Source: Opeltia flavorubescens (lineage: Eukaryota; Ascomycota; Lecanoromycetes; Teloschistales; Teloschistaceae). Taken from it: a stretch of 64,000 nt of DNA. The notes under the pieces were generated by a model that worked only from the letters and a program-made list of their open reading frames with translations, was not told the origin of the DNA and made no database searches. The position numbers and the translations under genes are program-made. Below are positions 1 to 12,430 of the stretch, in pieces; the first letter of the stretch is position 1; every line of letters starts with the position of its first letter. Location of the stretch: positions 1,329,932 through 1,393,931 of the forward strand of contig KE546968.1 of NCBI GenBank assembly GCA_000442125.1. Reading direction: 5' to 3'.

Positions 1-560
1 GAGGAATATTAAAATCAAGCCAGATTTTGCAGTTAGTATAACTCCTTCAGTTTTTTGTACAGTAATATACAAAGTAGTTTAATTTGAAGCGCTTAACGAG
101 CGTATTCCAACGGCGTAAAAATTCTGGAATTTGAAGCTCTTTTGATAGCGCTATTAACTATAGAAGATCTATTCTAGCAATTTCGTTATACGGTACCTGG
201 ATAATTAACCAGCTAGTAGGGCTGGCCGCCTTAACCGCCTATAGGCGCTACTCTATTAAAACGGCTACGAGAGCTAAAAAACTTGCAGTTAATGCGTACA
301 GCTAAATATAAAAGCTATATAGGTGTAAAATATACTATTTTAAAGCCCTAGATTGGCGTTTTCTTATATTATAGAAATTATTAAAATCGGATAAAAATCT
401 AGCGCGCTATTTAAAAAACAAATATTTTATCTTTTACCTATAATAAAGAATTTTTTTGAAAAAATTCGGGCTCTTTTATATTTATTATAAAAAAAATTGA
501 ATTTATATTTAATAATTTATTATAGATTTTTTTATAAATATTAATAAAATTTTCTTTAAA
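1..560 (-). repeat. Family L repeat, copy L1, cut by window edge
   Basis: This stretch matches 58030-58700 (same strand) and the reverse complement of 55420-56290. Shared blocks are the segment around 25-200 (AGCGCTTAACGAGCG and the following TTCTGGAATTTGAA), and an outer block with TTCGGGCT at about 464-471 followed by AT-rich sequence. Its inner core also resembles the core of family S, read on the minus strand. It codes for nothing visible. The right limit is approximate because similarity fades into RIP-degraded AT sequence. The left end lies outside the window. Confidence 0.6.
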
Positions 561-3126
561 TATTCTATTCTAATTTATAATTTAATAATCGAATAATTTT
601 AATTAATTAAATTAAAAAAATTTATAGTAATATTTATAAAAAAATTTATAATAAATTATTAAATATAAAATAAATTTTTTTTATAATAAATATTTAATTT
701 AGCTTTTAAAGAATTTTATATTTAAAAATATTAATATACTAAATTAATAACTAATATTAATTTAAAAAGAATTATTTAAATTTATATTAATAAATATTAA
801 TTATTTTAATAAAATATAATATAGTTATATATTAATTTTTATTAATTATTATTAAATTAAACGAAAATTTTTTAATATTATTACTAATAATATAAATTTA
901 AATAATATTTTAAAAGTAGAATTAAAAAATAAATTTTTTTAATTTAAATAAAAATAGTATAAAATTAAAAATTTTTTATTATATTTAATTTAAATTATTA
1001 ATTTTATAATTTAGAACTTTATTATAATAATCGAATTATAAATAATAAATAATATTTTAAACCGGAATTTAAAAAAAAAATATTTTAATAATTTTAATAT
1101 AAAATTATTAAATATAATAAAAAAAATAATATTATAAAATAATATATTAAAAGAAATTAAATTATTAATAATAATTTAAATTTATATATTTATTATTTAT
1201 ATTAATTTATTTTTTAAATATAAATTTTATTTTAAATAATTTTAATTAAAAAAAATAAAAATTATAAATTAAAAAATTTATTTTAAAATATTAATATTTA
1301 ATAAAATTTAATATATTGAATTATTTATTAAATATATTAATTATATAAAATTCTTATAATTTATTTTAAGAAATTTTAAATATTAAATAATAAATTTAAT
1401 AAAATCTATTTAAATATTTATAATTAATTATTTTTTTTATTTTTTAATANTATATTTTATTTTTTTTATAATTTTATATTTATTATTTTATAGATTATTA
1501 ATATAAATATTTATTTAATATTCCGCGTTTTTATTAAAATATATAATTATTATAAAATAATTAAAAAAACTTTTAAAATGATATATTATTCTATAAAAAT
1601 TATTATAATAAAAGTTTATTAAATAATATTTTAAAAATTTAAAAAGTATTATTTATATATAAAGAAAAAAAGTAGATTAATATATAATTTAATTAATATT
1701 TTAAATTTAATAATAAAATTAGATTTATATTATAATTAAAATATTAATAATATATTAAAATTTAATTAATAAAATTTTATAAATTTTTATTAAAAGAAGT
1801 TTTTAGAGTATTTTAATAAAAATTATATCGATTTTTTTAATATTTTAATATAAAATAGTTAATTTATAAAAATTAAATAAATAGTATATATAAATAATAT
1901 ATTTATATTTTATTAATTTTATATACTTATTTATATTAATTTTAACTAGTATTTTTTAATTATTTATATATATTTAAAAAAATTATATAAAAATAAAATA
2001 ATATTTTAATATAGATATTATTAAATATATATTAGATTAATAATTTTAAAAAAATAATATTTTTAATTTTTTTAAGTTAATTTAAATAATTTAAAATATT
2101 TTTTTTTATTTAATATCTTTTATTAAAATCGAGCGAGTATTTAATTTTATAAAAAAAATTTATTAATAAAACCAGATTTAATTAAATTTATTATATATAA
2201 AATAAATTATAATAATTAAATATAATAATTATATAATAAATTTAAGGTTAAAAAAAATAATAAATAAATTATAGAATTTACTTTATTAATAAAAGAAAAT
2301 AAATAAATTATATAAAAATCTTTTTTATAATTTTAAACTAGAAGTTATTATTATTAAAATACGCTAGTTAATAAATAATAATAATTTATTTTTTTATATC
2401 TATTTTAAAGGTTTTATAAAGAAATAATATAATATTATTCTTTAAATTTTAAAATATAGATTTTATATTTTTTTTTTTTTTTTTTTATTTTTTTTTAATT
2501 AAAATAATTATTTAATCTATTTTATTAAATATAAAATAAATATTATATTTTTTTATTATATTAGAACCCGTTTAATATAAATAATTATTAGATTAATAAC
2601 TATTTATTTTTAGTTTTATATTACTAGTAATATATATAAATAATATATTTATATTTAAATACTAATACTATATTAATTTCGATATTTTTTTAAAACGCTA
2701 GTAAAATCGAGGTTTAAATTTTAATTACTATTTTTTTTTAAAAAGTTATATATCTAGTAAAAATTTTTAAATAAAATAATTAAATAGTATTTTAAATATT
2801 AAATTCTCTATAAATTTCTAATATTAATGAATTTTTTTTAAAATTACGTATTTTAGTTTAATTTAGCGTTTTATTTAATAAAATATTAGTATTTTATACT
2901 TTAATATATTATTTTTTTATATTATTTTTTTTATACCTAACGGTTTTAAAGCTTTTAAGAAAAAAGTTTAAAAGTCGGGTTATTAGAGTATTATTAGTAT
3001 ATTAAATTTATAAAATATTTAAATTTTATATATTACCTTTTATAATAGGCGCTATTATTAGCTATCGTAGATAATAATTATAAAAGTAATTAAATTAAAA
3101 AAAAGTAATAAATTATAAATTTTATA
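561..3126. other. RIP-degraded AT-rich sequence, no gene
   Basis: Almost entirely A and T with very few CpA or TpG dinucleotides and stops in every frame. One ambiguous base lies near 1450 and a poly-T run at about 2469-2486. I see no recognisable protein remnant, RNA gene or end repeat. It is most likely fused old transposon debris. Confidence 0.6.
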
Positions 3127-3651
3127 TTAGTAAAATCCTTCGGATAATAAATATAACTTTTCGTTGTATTTATCGTATAATCTTATCTGCTTATATATAG
3201 GCAGGCTATTAATTTTAATAGATTTAGTAGGCGTTTAATAGGCGTTTAGTAGCTAGATTAAAAATTTTTTAAAATTTCTTCTAAATTTTAGCTATTACTA
3301 GAGCTATATTATTATATATATTATATATTATACTAGTATAATTAAGTTTAAAAATCTACTAAACTAGATAGAAATTAGCTAGCGTAGCTAGCTTAGGCGC
3401 TAAAAACTACCCGAATAGAACGGGAGCTAAAAATAAGCTTATTTTTAAAGTTATTATATTCGTATAGATTTATTATATATATTATAAATTTTTTAGCCTA
3501 TTTTAATTTTTTATAAAAAATCCAGTTATTTTTCTACTAATCTGCAGCAGATTCGCTGCAGAAATTATAGATATAGCTAATCCGCGGTATTTACTACTAA
3601 TCCTACGAAATAAAAATAATTATTTAAAATTCTATTAAAGGTTTTACTAAT
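3127..3651 (+). mobile_element. Family M short-TIR element, copy M1
   Basis: A segment of about 525 bp that reappears in reverse orientation at 8505-9052. Similarity starts and stops sharply at short inverted ends, TTAGTAAAATCC on the left and GGTTTTACTAAT on the right (GGTTTTGCTAAT in the other copy). Conserved interior blocks include the tract around 3540-3605 with AGATTCGCTG and CCGCGGTAT. No coding capacity is visible. Short inverted ends and small size suggest a non-autonomous DNA transposon. I cannot define the target duplication in such AT-rich flanks, so the superfamily is left open. Confidence 0.6.
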
Positions 3652-5669
3652 ATATATACGGTTTTACGAGTGGTTTAAATTATTTTAGAATTTAATTTTA
3701 GCGGTATCGAGTTAAATTTTATTAATAATTAATTTAATATATATAGCCTTTTATAATATTACTATTTTATTATTTTCTTATTTTAAAAAATATAATTTTA
3801 GGGTTTAAAGGTCTATATATAATTTTATAATCGATATATTTTTATTTATAGAATAATTAATAGTATAATAACCGTATAAACCTTTATATATAAATTATAG
3901 CCGATTATTAGACCGAGTTTTATATTATTATTAATTTTAAAACTATAAATTAATAGTAGAACTTTATAGAGCCGTATTTACTAAAAAAATTAGCTCGATT
4001 GTAAATGAAAGAAAATAGAATTATTTAAAGAATATATAATAATATATTTAAATAATATAATTATTTATTATACTAAATAGGTTTTTAATAATTATTTATA
4101 AAAGTTTATTATAATAAAAGGTAGTTATAAAAGACTATAATATAAATACAGCTTTTATATTATAACTAGTAATAATATAAACTATTAATTCTTTTTAAAT
4201 ATTATCTACTAATTTTTTTATTAATCGCGTAAAAAAAATAATTAGAATTTTAAATAACTTTATTAAACGGGTATTAAAATTTTTTTATTATTAGTAAATA
4301 AATCGAATACAGAATATAAAATCGCTAAATTAAATAACTTTAATTTTTTATAAATTTAAATAACTATAATTATAATTTTAATTATAAAATATATTATATA
4401 TTATACGAATATCTATAAGGCTATTTTAAAAGATATAAAATTAGATTTTTTTTAATAGAAAAATAAAATAAATATATTAAATATTTTAAATAAATTAGAT
4501 TAGATTAAATTTTTAATTTATTTATTTATCAAAAATTATTTAAATATTAAAAAGTAAAATAATATTATCGGCCGAGTTTTAATAATTTATAGATTATATT
4601 ATTTTACTAAAATTAATATATTTAAAATATAAATATAAAAATAATATAATAAAAACTTTAATAATTATATTTTTTTAGCTAGTATATTTAATATATATTA
4701 TTATAATATATTATTTATAAAAAATATAAAAGTTAAAAATATATTATTAATATATATTATTTAATTATTTAAAATTATAGTTTTAATAAAAACTAAATTA
4801 TTATTTTTATATATTATAATTTTAGTATTAAATTTCTTTTAAATAATTTTAACTAAAATTAAAATTATTTAAAAAATTATATTTTATTTTCGCCGTCGGA
4901 TTTTAAAAATAAATATACTAGACTCCTATTAAAATTCGAATTTAGGATTTTTAGAATATAATAAAAATATTTAAAGACTATAACTACTAAATTATAGGAG
5001 ATATTAATAAAATTTATTAAATTAATATAATATAATAGTTTTTTATATAAAAATAAAATTTAAGTTTTATAATTAATAAATTATATATTATATCAATTAT
5101 ATTAATTATAGTTATAGTTAATAAAATTAATTTAATATATTTAATAATAAAATTATTTATTAAATATTTAGAAAATAATTATATATATAATATATTTTTA
5201 GCTCCGATTATTAGAATAAACGCTTTAGCATTAAAAGCTTTTAATTTTATAAAACTAATTAAATTAATATTTTATAAATAAATCCGTTTTATTAATTAAA
5301 TTTATTATTTTAATTAAATTTTTATTATTATATAAAAGGTTTTAAACAATTCTTTTTATTATAATAGCTTTTTTTATAAAACTAAAACTATATTTTATTA
5401 ATTCGAAAACTATAGTTAGTAAAAAATAAGAATTAAAATAAAATAAAAATAAAATTAAATTTTATCTATAATAAAGGGCCGATTATATAATAATATTTAA
5501 AAAGTTTAAAAAATTAAAATAAATAAATAAATAGAAGTAGTTTATAAATAAAAAAGTACTAAAAGTATTAATTTAAATAGAAGTAGAAAATAAAAAAATA
5601 ATAAATAGTAAATATAATAATATATTTAGATAATATAATCACTAGCTTTATTAATTATTATTTAATACT
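3652..5669. other. RIP-degraded AT-rich sequence, no gene
   Basis: Strongly AT-rich, stop-filled and nearly free of CpA and TpG. A few GC remnants occur near 3700-3960 and 4880-4960, but none joins into a family I recognise. No RNA gene or end repeat was found. Confidence 0.55.
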
Positions 5670-6075
5670 AGTACTGGGCCACCGTTCCAGTGGAATTTTA
5701 CTGGTAGCAGCTGGCGGCTGGTAGCTAGTAGGGCTGGCAGTTAGTTTAACGCCAAAAATCTTCTTTTACGGTCGCGAATTTTAGAGAATAGAACTTTTTT
5801 AGAGTAATTACGCAACCAGTTTTTATCTATTTTTTTTAAAAAGTAGACCGTTAAAAAGCGCTCGTTAAATACTTTAAACTAAGCTACTTTATATATTACT
5901 ATATAAAGAAATAACGAAGTTATTTAGCTATAAAAAATCAGCTCTTTTAGTAGTTAATAGAGGTAGAATTAGCCTAACCGGATTTATAACTGCGGTTATT
6001 CGATACTAACCGATAAGGTTTATACTTATTTCGGGTCGAGAAGCCGATAAGGGACGTTTTCTAATATATATATAA
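5670..6075 (+). mobile_element. Family S hairpin-ended element, copy S1 (long type)
   Basis: One of eight copies of a ~380-405 bp family. It starts with AGTACTGGGCCACCG, where ACTGG and CCAGT can pair as a hairpin. A CTGG/GGGCTGG-rich short-repeat tract follows. The copy ends with a conserved block (TTTCGGGTCGAGAAGCCGATAAG) and an AT tail, CTAATATATATATAA. The two ends are not inverted repeats of each other. S2 and S8 are the closest relatives and share the ATCTTCTT...GGTCGCGAATTTTAG block. It is non-coding and moderately RIP-mutated. Confidence 0.8.
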
Positions 6076-6631
6076 TTAGTATTTAAATAAAAATTAAAGG
6101 CTAAAATATTAAAAAAAAAAATAAAAAGGTAGATATTATTATAATTATTTTTAAAAAAACCTTTAAAAAGATAATATATATAAAAAATATAATATATAAT
6201 AATTATCTTTTTTAAATCTAATATTTATTTAATTTATATTTAAATAATTAAACTTATTCAAAATTTTGAAATAGATAATTTTTATTCCTAATATTATTAT
6301 TTAATAGATTATCTATTATATTAATACTATAGAATTTTAGAAAATAAATTTAAAAAACTTTATAAATAAATTAAAAGTATTTAAAAATATAATTAAAAAT
6401 TTTATAAATATTATTAATAGAAAAATTAAATCGTTTTATTATAAGTAAAATTTAAGAGAATTATTAAAAGAGATTAATAAAAAAATAAATAATATTTTAA
6501 AAACTTATATAAAGAAAAATAATATAGTATTTATTAAATAAGATAATTTTTATAAAAAAAAATAAAAATTAAAAGGAAATAAATAGTAAAAAAACTAGTA
6601 AAAAAAAAGATTAATAAAAAGAAGAAGACTA
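6076..6631. other. AT-rich spacer, no gene
   Basis: RIP-like AT-rich sequence between S1 and T1. Purine-rich runs occur near 6560-6625. I see nothing codable or repeated in the window. Confidence 0.5.
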
Positions 6632-7340
6632 TTTTAGGGGCATTCCATTAGTTTCTAACAAGAAATCTACAGCTATTTTTATAAGAACGTTGTTTCAATT
6701 AGCTGTTGTTATAACGTTATATAAAATCTTATTTTTTCTATAACAGTAGGTGGAAATAAATTACCTGTATTTTTAACTAGCCTGTTTACTAGATAATAAA
6801 CTACTGTTTTTTTAAAATCCCTGTTACTAGCTATATCGCTGGAGAAATATTATATTATAAGATGTTAAAAAGCGTTTTTAAGATATTAAAAAGCGTTTTT
6901 AAGCTATTAAATGCCTATTATAAGAAAATTTGCCCTTTTTTCTTATAAAAAATAAGCTAGTAGTATATATTTGATTATATAAGTATACTTTCTAAATATA
7001 GTATATAGTGCAGCGGTTTAGCTTTTAGAAAATATAAATAGATTTACTTAGTAATTAATTTCCAGCTAGCTATAACCAATTAAAAAATTTTAGCCGTAGG
7101 TTAAGAGATCAAATCCGTCAGATTAAGTGTAAAAAATAGTGATTAGTAATAGAGAACGATTAGTAAGTCGTAAAAATAAGCTTTTTTATATAAAATTATA
7201 TAATTTTAGTATAAATATTCTAGAAAATATAGTATAATGGACTTGTATGTACGATGATTTTTTTCACACGATGTTTTTGCTAATATCCCTATTAATATGG
7301 TCCTAATATCGTATTGAAAAGCTGCAGTAGTTCCCTAAAG
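6632..7340 (+). mobile_element. Family T TA-flanked MITE, copy T1, with tRNA-like module
   Basis: A 709-bp element with inverted ends, TTTTAGGGGCATT on the left and the complement of CTTTAGGGAACTA on the right, flanked by TA on both sides. The second copy, in opposite orientation at 56717-57424, has nearly the same length and the same ends. TA target duplication plus short TIRs fits a Tc1/mariner-type non-autonomous element. Inside are a tandem 21-bp repeat (about 6861-6902) and a module with polymerase III-type A and B boxes. It is much less degraded than its flanks: CpA and TpG persist. No transposase frame is present. Confidence 0.75.
7006..7116 (+). promoter_or_regulatory. tRNA-like A box / B box pair inside T1
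   Basis: TAGTGCAGCGG at 7006-7016 fits the polymerase III A box, and GATCAAATCC at 7107-7116 fits the B box. A T run follows at about 7181-7187. The same pair sits 101 bp apart in T2 on the other strand (there TAGTGTAGCGG and GTTCAAATCC). The box spacing is longer than in an ordinary tRNA, and the expected acceptor stem partner is not found. I therefore read it as a tRNA-derived (SINE-like) module, not a functional tRNA gene. Confidence 0.5.
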
Positions 7341-8504
7341 TAGTAAAAAAAAAATAGTAAAAAAAAAGAAAATAATATAAAAAAAAGTAGTTTTATAAAT
7401 ATAATAGATATAAATAATATATTACTTTTATATATTATTTATTAAAAGGTTAATTTAAATATTAATATTTATTTTTTTTATAAATATAATTTTTAATTAA
7501 TTTAATTAATAATTCTAAACTATATAATTAAATAATATAATATAATATTAATAATTTTAGTTATTATAAGTATACTTTAATATTTATTATTATCTATCGC
7601 GTTTTTAAAATTTTTAATTTTAAAATATTATTAGTATAAAATTTAAAATATTTATAGTTATTTATAAATATAATTTTTTTATTAAATTATTTTTAATAAT
7701 AATTAAAAATCTTTTATTAATTATTAAAAGACTAGATATTTTTATTTTTATAGCTTTTCTAGCGTATATTTTTTTTTTATTTCTATTTTCTAATTATTAA
7801 ATATATAATCCGTTTTTCTATTATTTATACTTATATAAAAAATAATCCGTTATATAATTAAAGGTATAATAAATATAATATTTTTATTAATTTTTTTTTC
7901 TATCGATTAAATCGAATTCTATATTAGTATTAGAATAGGATTATATTATAAACTCGAAGTATATTAGTTATTTGTATTATTATTAGATTAGCTTCGGCTA
8001 GCTAATATTTTTAAATATTATTAACCGGGCTTTTATAATTATTATTAAATAGTTAATACGGGTTTAAAAAGTTCTAGTATATAAAAAGAATAGCGGTCGA
8101 AAAAGCGGTAAAGGATTTATCTATTAATTTTTGATTTTTATAGCCTATTTTCTTATATAACTAATTTTTAAAAATATATATTAATTAGGAGTTAATATAG
8201 TTTATACTTATATTACCTAATTATATTATTATATTTACTATTTATTATTCTATTATTACTACTATTAATTTATACTAATTTAATTAATAAGTCCGGATTT
8301 TTTATAAATTTATAATCTTCGGTTTTTTTAATTTTAAATATCGTTTTATATCGGGCTACCGTATTTATAATATAGTAATAAAAAAGAATTTAACGCTAAA
8401 AGTATTAAGTATTATATAGCTTACGGTTTATAATAAACGTCGATATTAAATTTAATATAGTTAAATAATAGCTTGATTCGATAACCCTATTAGAACTAGA
8501 TAAT
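7341..8504. other. RIP-degraded sequence, no identifiable gene
   Basis: AT-rich, stop-filled debris with some GC remnants around 7900-8130 and 8280-8400. No known domain or RNA gene could be read. It is probably old transposon sequence. Confidence 0.5.
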
Positions 8505-9052
8505 ATCAGCAAAACTTTTAGTGGAATTCTAGATAGCTATTTTTATTTCGCAGGATTAGTAGTAGATACCGCGGATCCGTTATATCTATAACTTCTACAG
8601 CGAATCTACTATAGATTAGTAAAAAAATAACTAGATTTTTTATAAAAAATTAAAATAGGCTAAATAATATAAAATAAATATAATAAATCTAGATAAATAT
8701 AAAAAACTTAAAAATAAATTTATTTTTAGCTCTCGCGTTATTCGGGTAGTCTCTAGCGTTTAAACTAGCTACGCTAATAAATTTTTAATTAGTTTAGTAT
8801 ATTTTTTAGCTAAATTATACTAGTGTAATATATAATATATATAATAATACTACTCTAGTAATAACTAGAATTTAGAAGATTTTTTGAAAGAATTTTTATT
8901 AGCTGCTAAACGTCTATAAAACGCCTATTAAATATTTACTAATCGGCTGCTGAATACGCTAAACGGTACTAAAATTAGTAGCTTATAAGCAGATAAGATT
9001 ATACGGTAGATGCGACGAAAATTTATATCTACTACCCGAATGGTTTTGCTAA
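8505..9052 (-). mobile_element. Family M short-TIR element, copy M2
   Basis: Reverse-orientation relative of M1 (3127-3651), slightly longer at about 548 bp and a little better preserved. On the plus strand it begins ATCAGCAAAAC and ends GGTTTTGCTAAT, so the short TIR core is AGCAAAAC. Similarity to M1 stops at these points, which supports them as element ends. It is non-coding. Being an inverted pair about 4.9 kb apart with M1, the two copies could recombine or pair as a hairpin. Confidence 0.6.
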
Positions 9053-10124
9053 TAAAAAGATATTATCGAGGTTATTATTTTTAGTAAAAATTATATAATT
9101 TAATCTAAGGCTTTACGGGTATACTAGTCTATAAAAAATTAGAGTAAAATCGGGTATTATCGATTTTTTATAATAAGCTTATTTTATTTTTATTAAATTT
9201 TATTATTTAAAATTCTAAGCTAATATAGTTTTTAAAAAAATTAGAGGCTATTAATAATAATAATTAAAAAAATAAATTAATATATTTTACTATTTATTTA
9301 TTATTTTAAATAACGATTTTATTATATAATTAAAAACGAATAGTAAATTAAAGAAAACCGCGGCTTTTAAAACTATTAAAAAAAGAATATTTAATAATAT
9401 AATAAATATAATTTATATTTTTAATACTATTATAAAAAAAGATAAAGTTAAATATATAATTTATAATAATATACTCTAGTAATATAAATTTTAGCTTTAT
9501 TAATTATTTATTAGTTTCGAATTTCGAGAATATTTTACGGGTTAAAGCTAAAAAAAAGATTATAATTTTATAATAAAGATTCGGGTATTAAACCTATAAA
9601 GTAATTATAATAAGTATAAAAATATAAATAGTACGTTTAATATTTAAATAAATATCTTTTTTTAATTTTAATTTTATTTTTTTTTTAAAATTTAATTATT
9701 AAAGTTATTATTAATAAAATTACTTTTTAATTTAATATTCGAAATCTAATATTTAAAAAAATAGTCGATTATTATAAAAATTAGGTTAAGTTTTTATATA
9801 GTTTTATTAATAGTAGAGTAAATAATAATAATTTAATTATATATAAAAAACTATTTATTCTATTCTTTTATTAAAAGTATATAATTAAATAATTAAATAA
9901 TTAAATAACTAAAAACGAGTTTAAAAGAAAAAATTAGTAATAAAAATAGAGATAATTTAATTAATAATATTTTTAAAATATTTTAAACCTAGATTTATAC
10001 TATTAAATAAAGAAAATATCCTTAAATTATATTTTTAAAAAATATTATATTAGAAGTAATTAATTAAATAATTTGTTAATATTATACTTATTTATATAAT
10101 ATATAACTATTATATATTATATAG
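9053..10124. other. RIP-degraded AT-rich sequence, no gene
   Basis: Stop-filled, AT-rich sequence with scattered GC remnants near 9320-9600. No domain, RNA gene or terminal repeat could be supported. Confidence 0.5.
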
Positions 10125-10330
10125 AAATACCTTAAGGGCTACCATTGATCTGGCGACACGCTGTAAACATTTTAGTTACTTAGCGCCAGGAGTTATAAAT
10201 AGTTTATACGCTGTCTGTAGCGCGTTTAAATTATATATACTATATAGTAAATACTTTAGAGAAAAGTTCTTTGCCGACCATAGAATATAGTTATTAGAGG
10301 CTAGTTCTATTATATTATATAACTATTTGC
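10125..10330. other. Less degraded GC island of unknown nature
   Basis: A sudden rise in GC with CpA and TpG retained, bounded on the left by pure AT sequence. It contains the palindrome CCTTAAGG at the left edge, an inverted pair CTGGCG...CGCCAG, and the repeated motif ACGCTGT. It has no counterpart elsewhere in the window and no open frame. It could be an element end, for example that of the unit holding the relics at 10.7-18.3 kb, but I cannot find a matching opposite end. Confidence 0.35.
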
Positions 10331-10749
10331 CGTTATAATAGCTACTTTATTATACTAGAACTGATTATATTATTATAATTCCTATCTACTATTCGAACTG
10401 AATATACGTCGAATATTAGAAGAATATTAGCCGGATATTCCTTCTAGTAAAGTTTTTACTATATTTCTTTTAAAGTATAAACTATAGGTTAACCTAAACT
10501 ATAATCACCTATAGTAAATATAAGCGAAATTCTTTTAGTGATAGATAAAAATATAGTTTATAAAGCTTTATAAATTAGAAATAACCTAGCTAGATAATAT
10601 AGATAAAGAGTAAATAGGGTATTATAGATATAAAACAATATATTAACCCTTAAAGGAAACTACTAGACTTACTATACTATATTATATATTATATCAAATT
10701 ATTAGTATTATTCTTACGTTGTAACCGTAAACCGAATATAGTAAATTTT

Positions 10750-12430
10750 AAAACCCCTAGAACTAACTATAGTAACCACCTAAGTAATAAAAAAATCACG
10801 AACCTTTTTTTACTACTAATACCTTTTTAATAGTAATATCCGTACTATTATTATTATTAGAGTCGTTATCTATTTTACCGATTCAAGCCTAATTAGTATT
10901 ATTATTAGGGTTAGAAATATTATCCTTATCCTATTTTTATCGACTGGCCTTTTTAGTCTTTTTTACTAAATTTTTAATACTAAAGTTGAACTTCTTTAAT
11001 TACGCTATAACGTTAAAATATTTAAGTACTTTTAATTAACTAAATTCGTATTTATATTAACGCTCTAAATTAGCTCTCCAGTCTATTATAAGCTTTATTC
11101 TTATAATAAAATTTGCGTAGATATCTATAATCGCGATAGTTAGAAATTAGGGATAATATTAAAATACGTAAGATAAATAATATACTTTAAAATTAGAAAT
11201 TCGCTTTTTTAGATAAGCGGGCCGTTTTTACTAAATTAATTTTCTTATCTGTAAACGAGAATATAAACGTAAATAATAATAATAAATAATAGTTATCTAT
11301 TATTTAAACTATACTACGATATTAATTTATAGAGTTTAAAATATTAGTTTTATTTTTTTAATTAGTATTAAAATATTTATTAACTTTAGTCTATACGATA
11401 TTAGTATTATATAAAATAGAATTATTAAATAAAATACTTAAGTATTAAAATATACTTATATATTAATAAAAGCCGAATACTTCTAGTTATTTATATACTA
11501 ACCGATAAGCTTAACCGAATACTACTACTTTTAATATTATTAACGAATATTAGGACTTTAAATAGAGACGATAATTTCTTATATATTATTAAGGTAAAAT
11601 TATAAAAGGAAATATATATAATATTCTAACTATAATTCTTTTAAATAAGTTTAAATATTATTTATAAGCTAAGATTTTTTATTAGATAATTTAGGACGAT
11701 TTATCTTAGGCGGCGTAAGGGAACTTTTAGCGCTATTCTCCTCCTTATTAGATTTAAATATCTTGTTAGGCTTTAATATCGCGTTAGATTTACGGGACTG
11801 GATAATATAGGCTTTTTTAGATAATATATTGTTAGTATTATTATAGCTAGTATTAAGCGTAGAAGTGGACTATTAAACTATTAATATAATAAAATAATTT
11901 AGATATTAGAACTTACGTTTCTATAGCTATTAAAAGTAAAAGATTTAATAGTTTACTTTTAAGTAAGTTAGGATTTCTAGACTATAATAAACTTAAATAT
12001 ATAATACTCTATAAAATAAAATTATAATCGTTTAGAGTTTCGCGTTTTAATAAATAATAAAAGATTTTTAAATTCTTTATTAGACTTTTAAAAAAATATA
12101 TTATAATACGATCGTAGGATTTTAGAAGTAGTCTTTTTTATAAGGGTCTTTTTAAATAGGCTAGTATTAGGATTAGTTTTATATTTCCGAGATACTATAA
12201 GTTAATTATTTTTATCGTCTTTAAAATAATAAAGTATTTCTAGCGTTTTTAATTAACTATTATCGGTAATAGTAGTACGCCGATTATTTTTTATACTTAA
12301 TATAAGCGTTTAATATAAAAAAATATCTTAAAAATTTTTTTTTACCTAAGATTTTAACTATAATTTAGGTATACGCGTTATAACGCGACGAATTTAAAGA
12401 GTCGAAATAATTTAGATAATTAATAATTAA
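10750..12430 (-). pseudogene. Minus-strand protein-coding relic, unrecognised
   Basis: Read on the minus strand, parts of this stretch keep protein-like composition. About 11670-11830 gives a run of roughly fifty codons rich in Lys, Ser, Asn and Pro. About 10790-10990 gives a Lys-rich then Asp/Asn/Ser-rich stretch typical of a disordered region. Between them the frame is broken many times by RIP-like changes. I do not recognise a family. It is divergent from the plus-strand transposase-like relic that begins about 1.2 kb further on, and may be the companion gene of the same transposon. It could also be a captured host gene. Boundaries are approximate. Confidence 0.35.

Noticed and set aside
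7006-7116. Functional tRNA gene
   Set aside because: A and B boxes are good, but the distance between them is too long without a clear intron. The 5' flank does not pair with the acceptor side, and the module lies at a fixed place inside a transposon in both copies.
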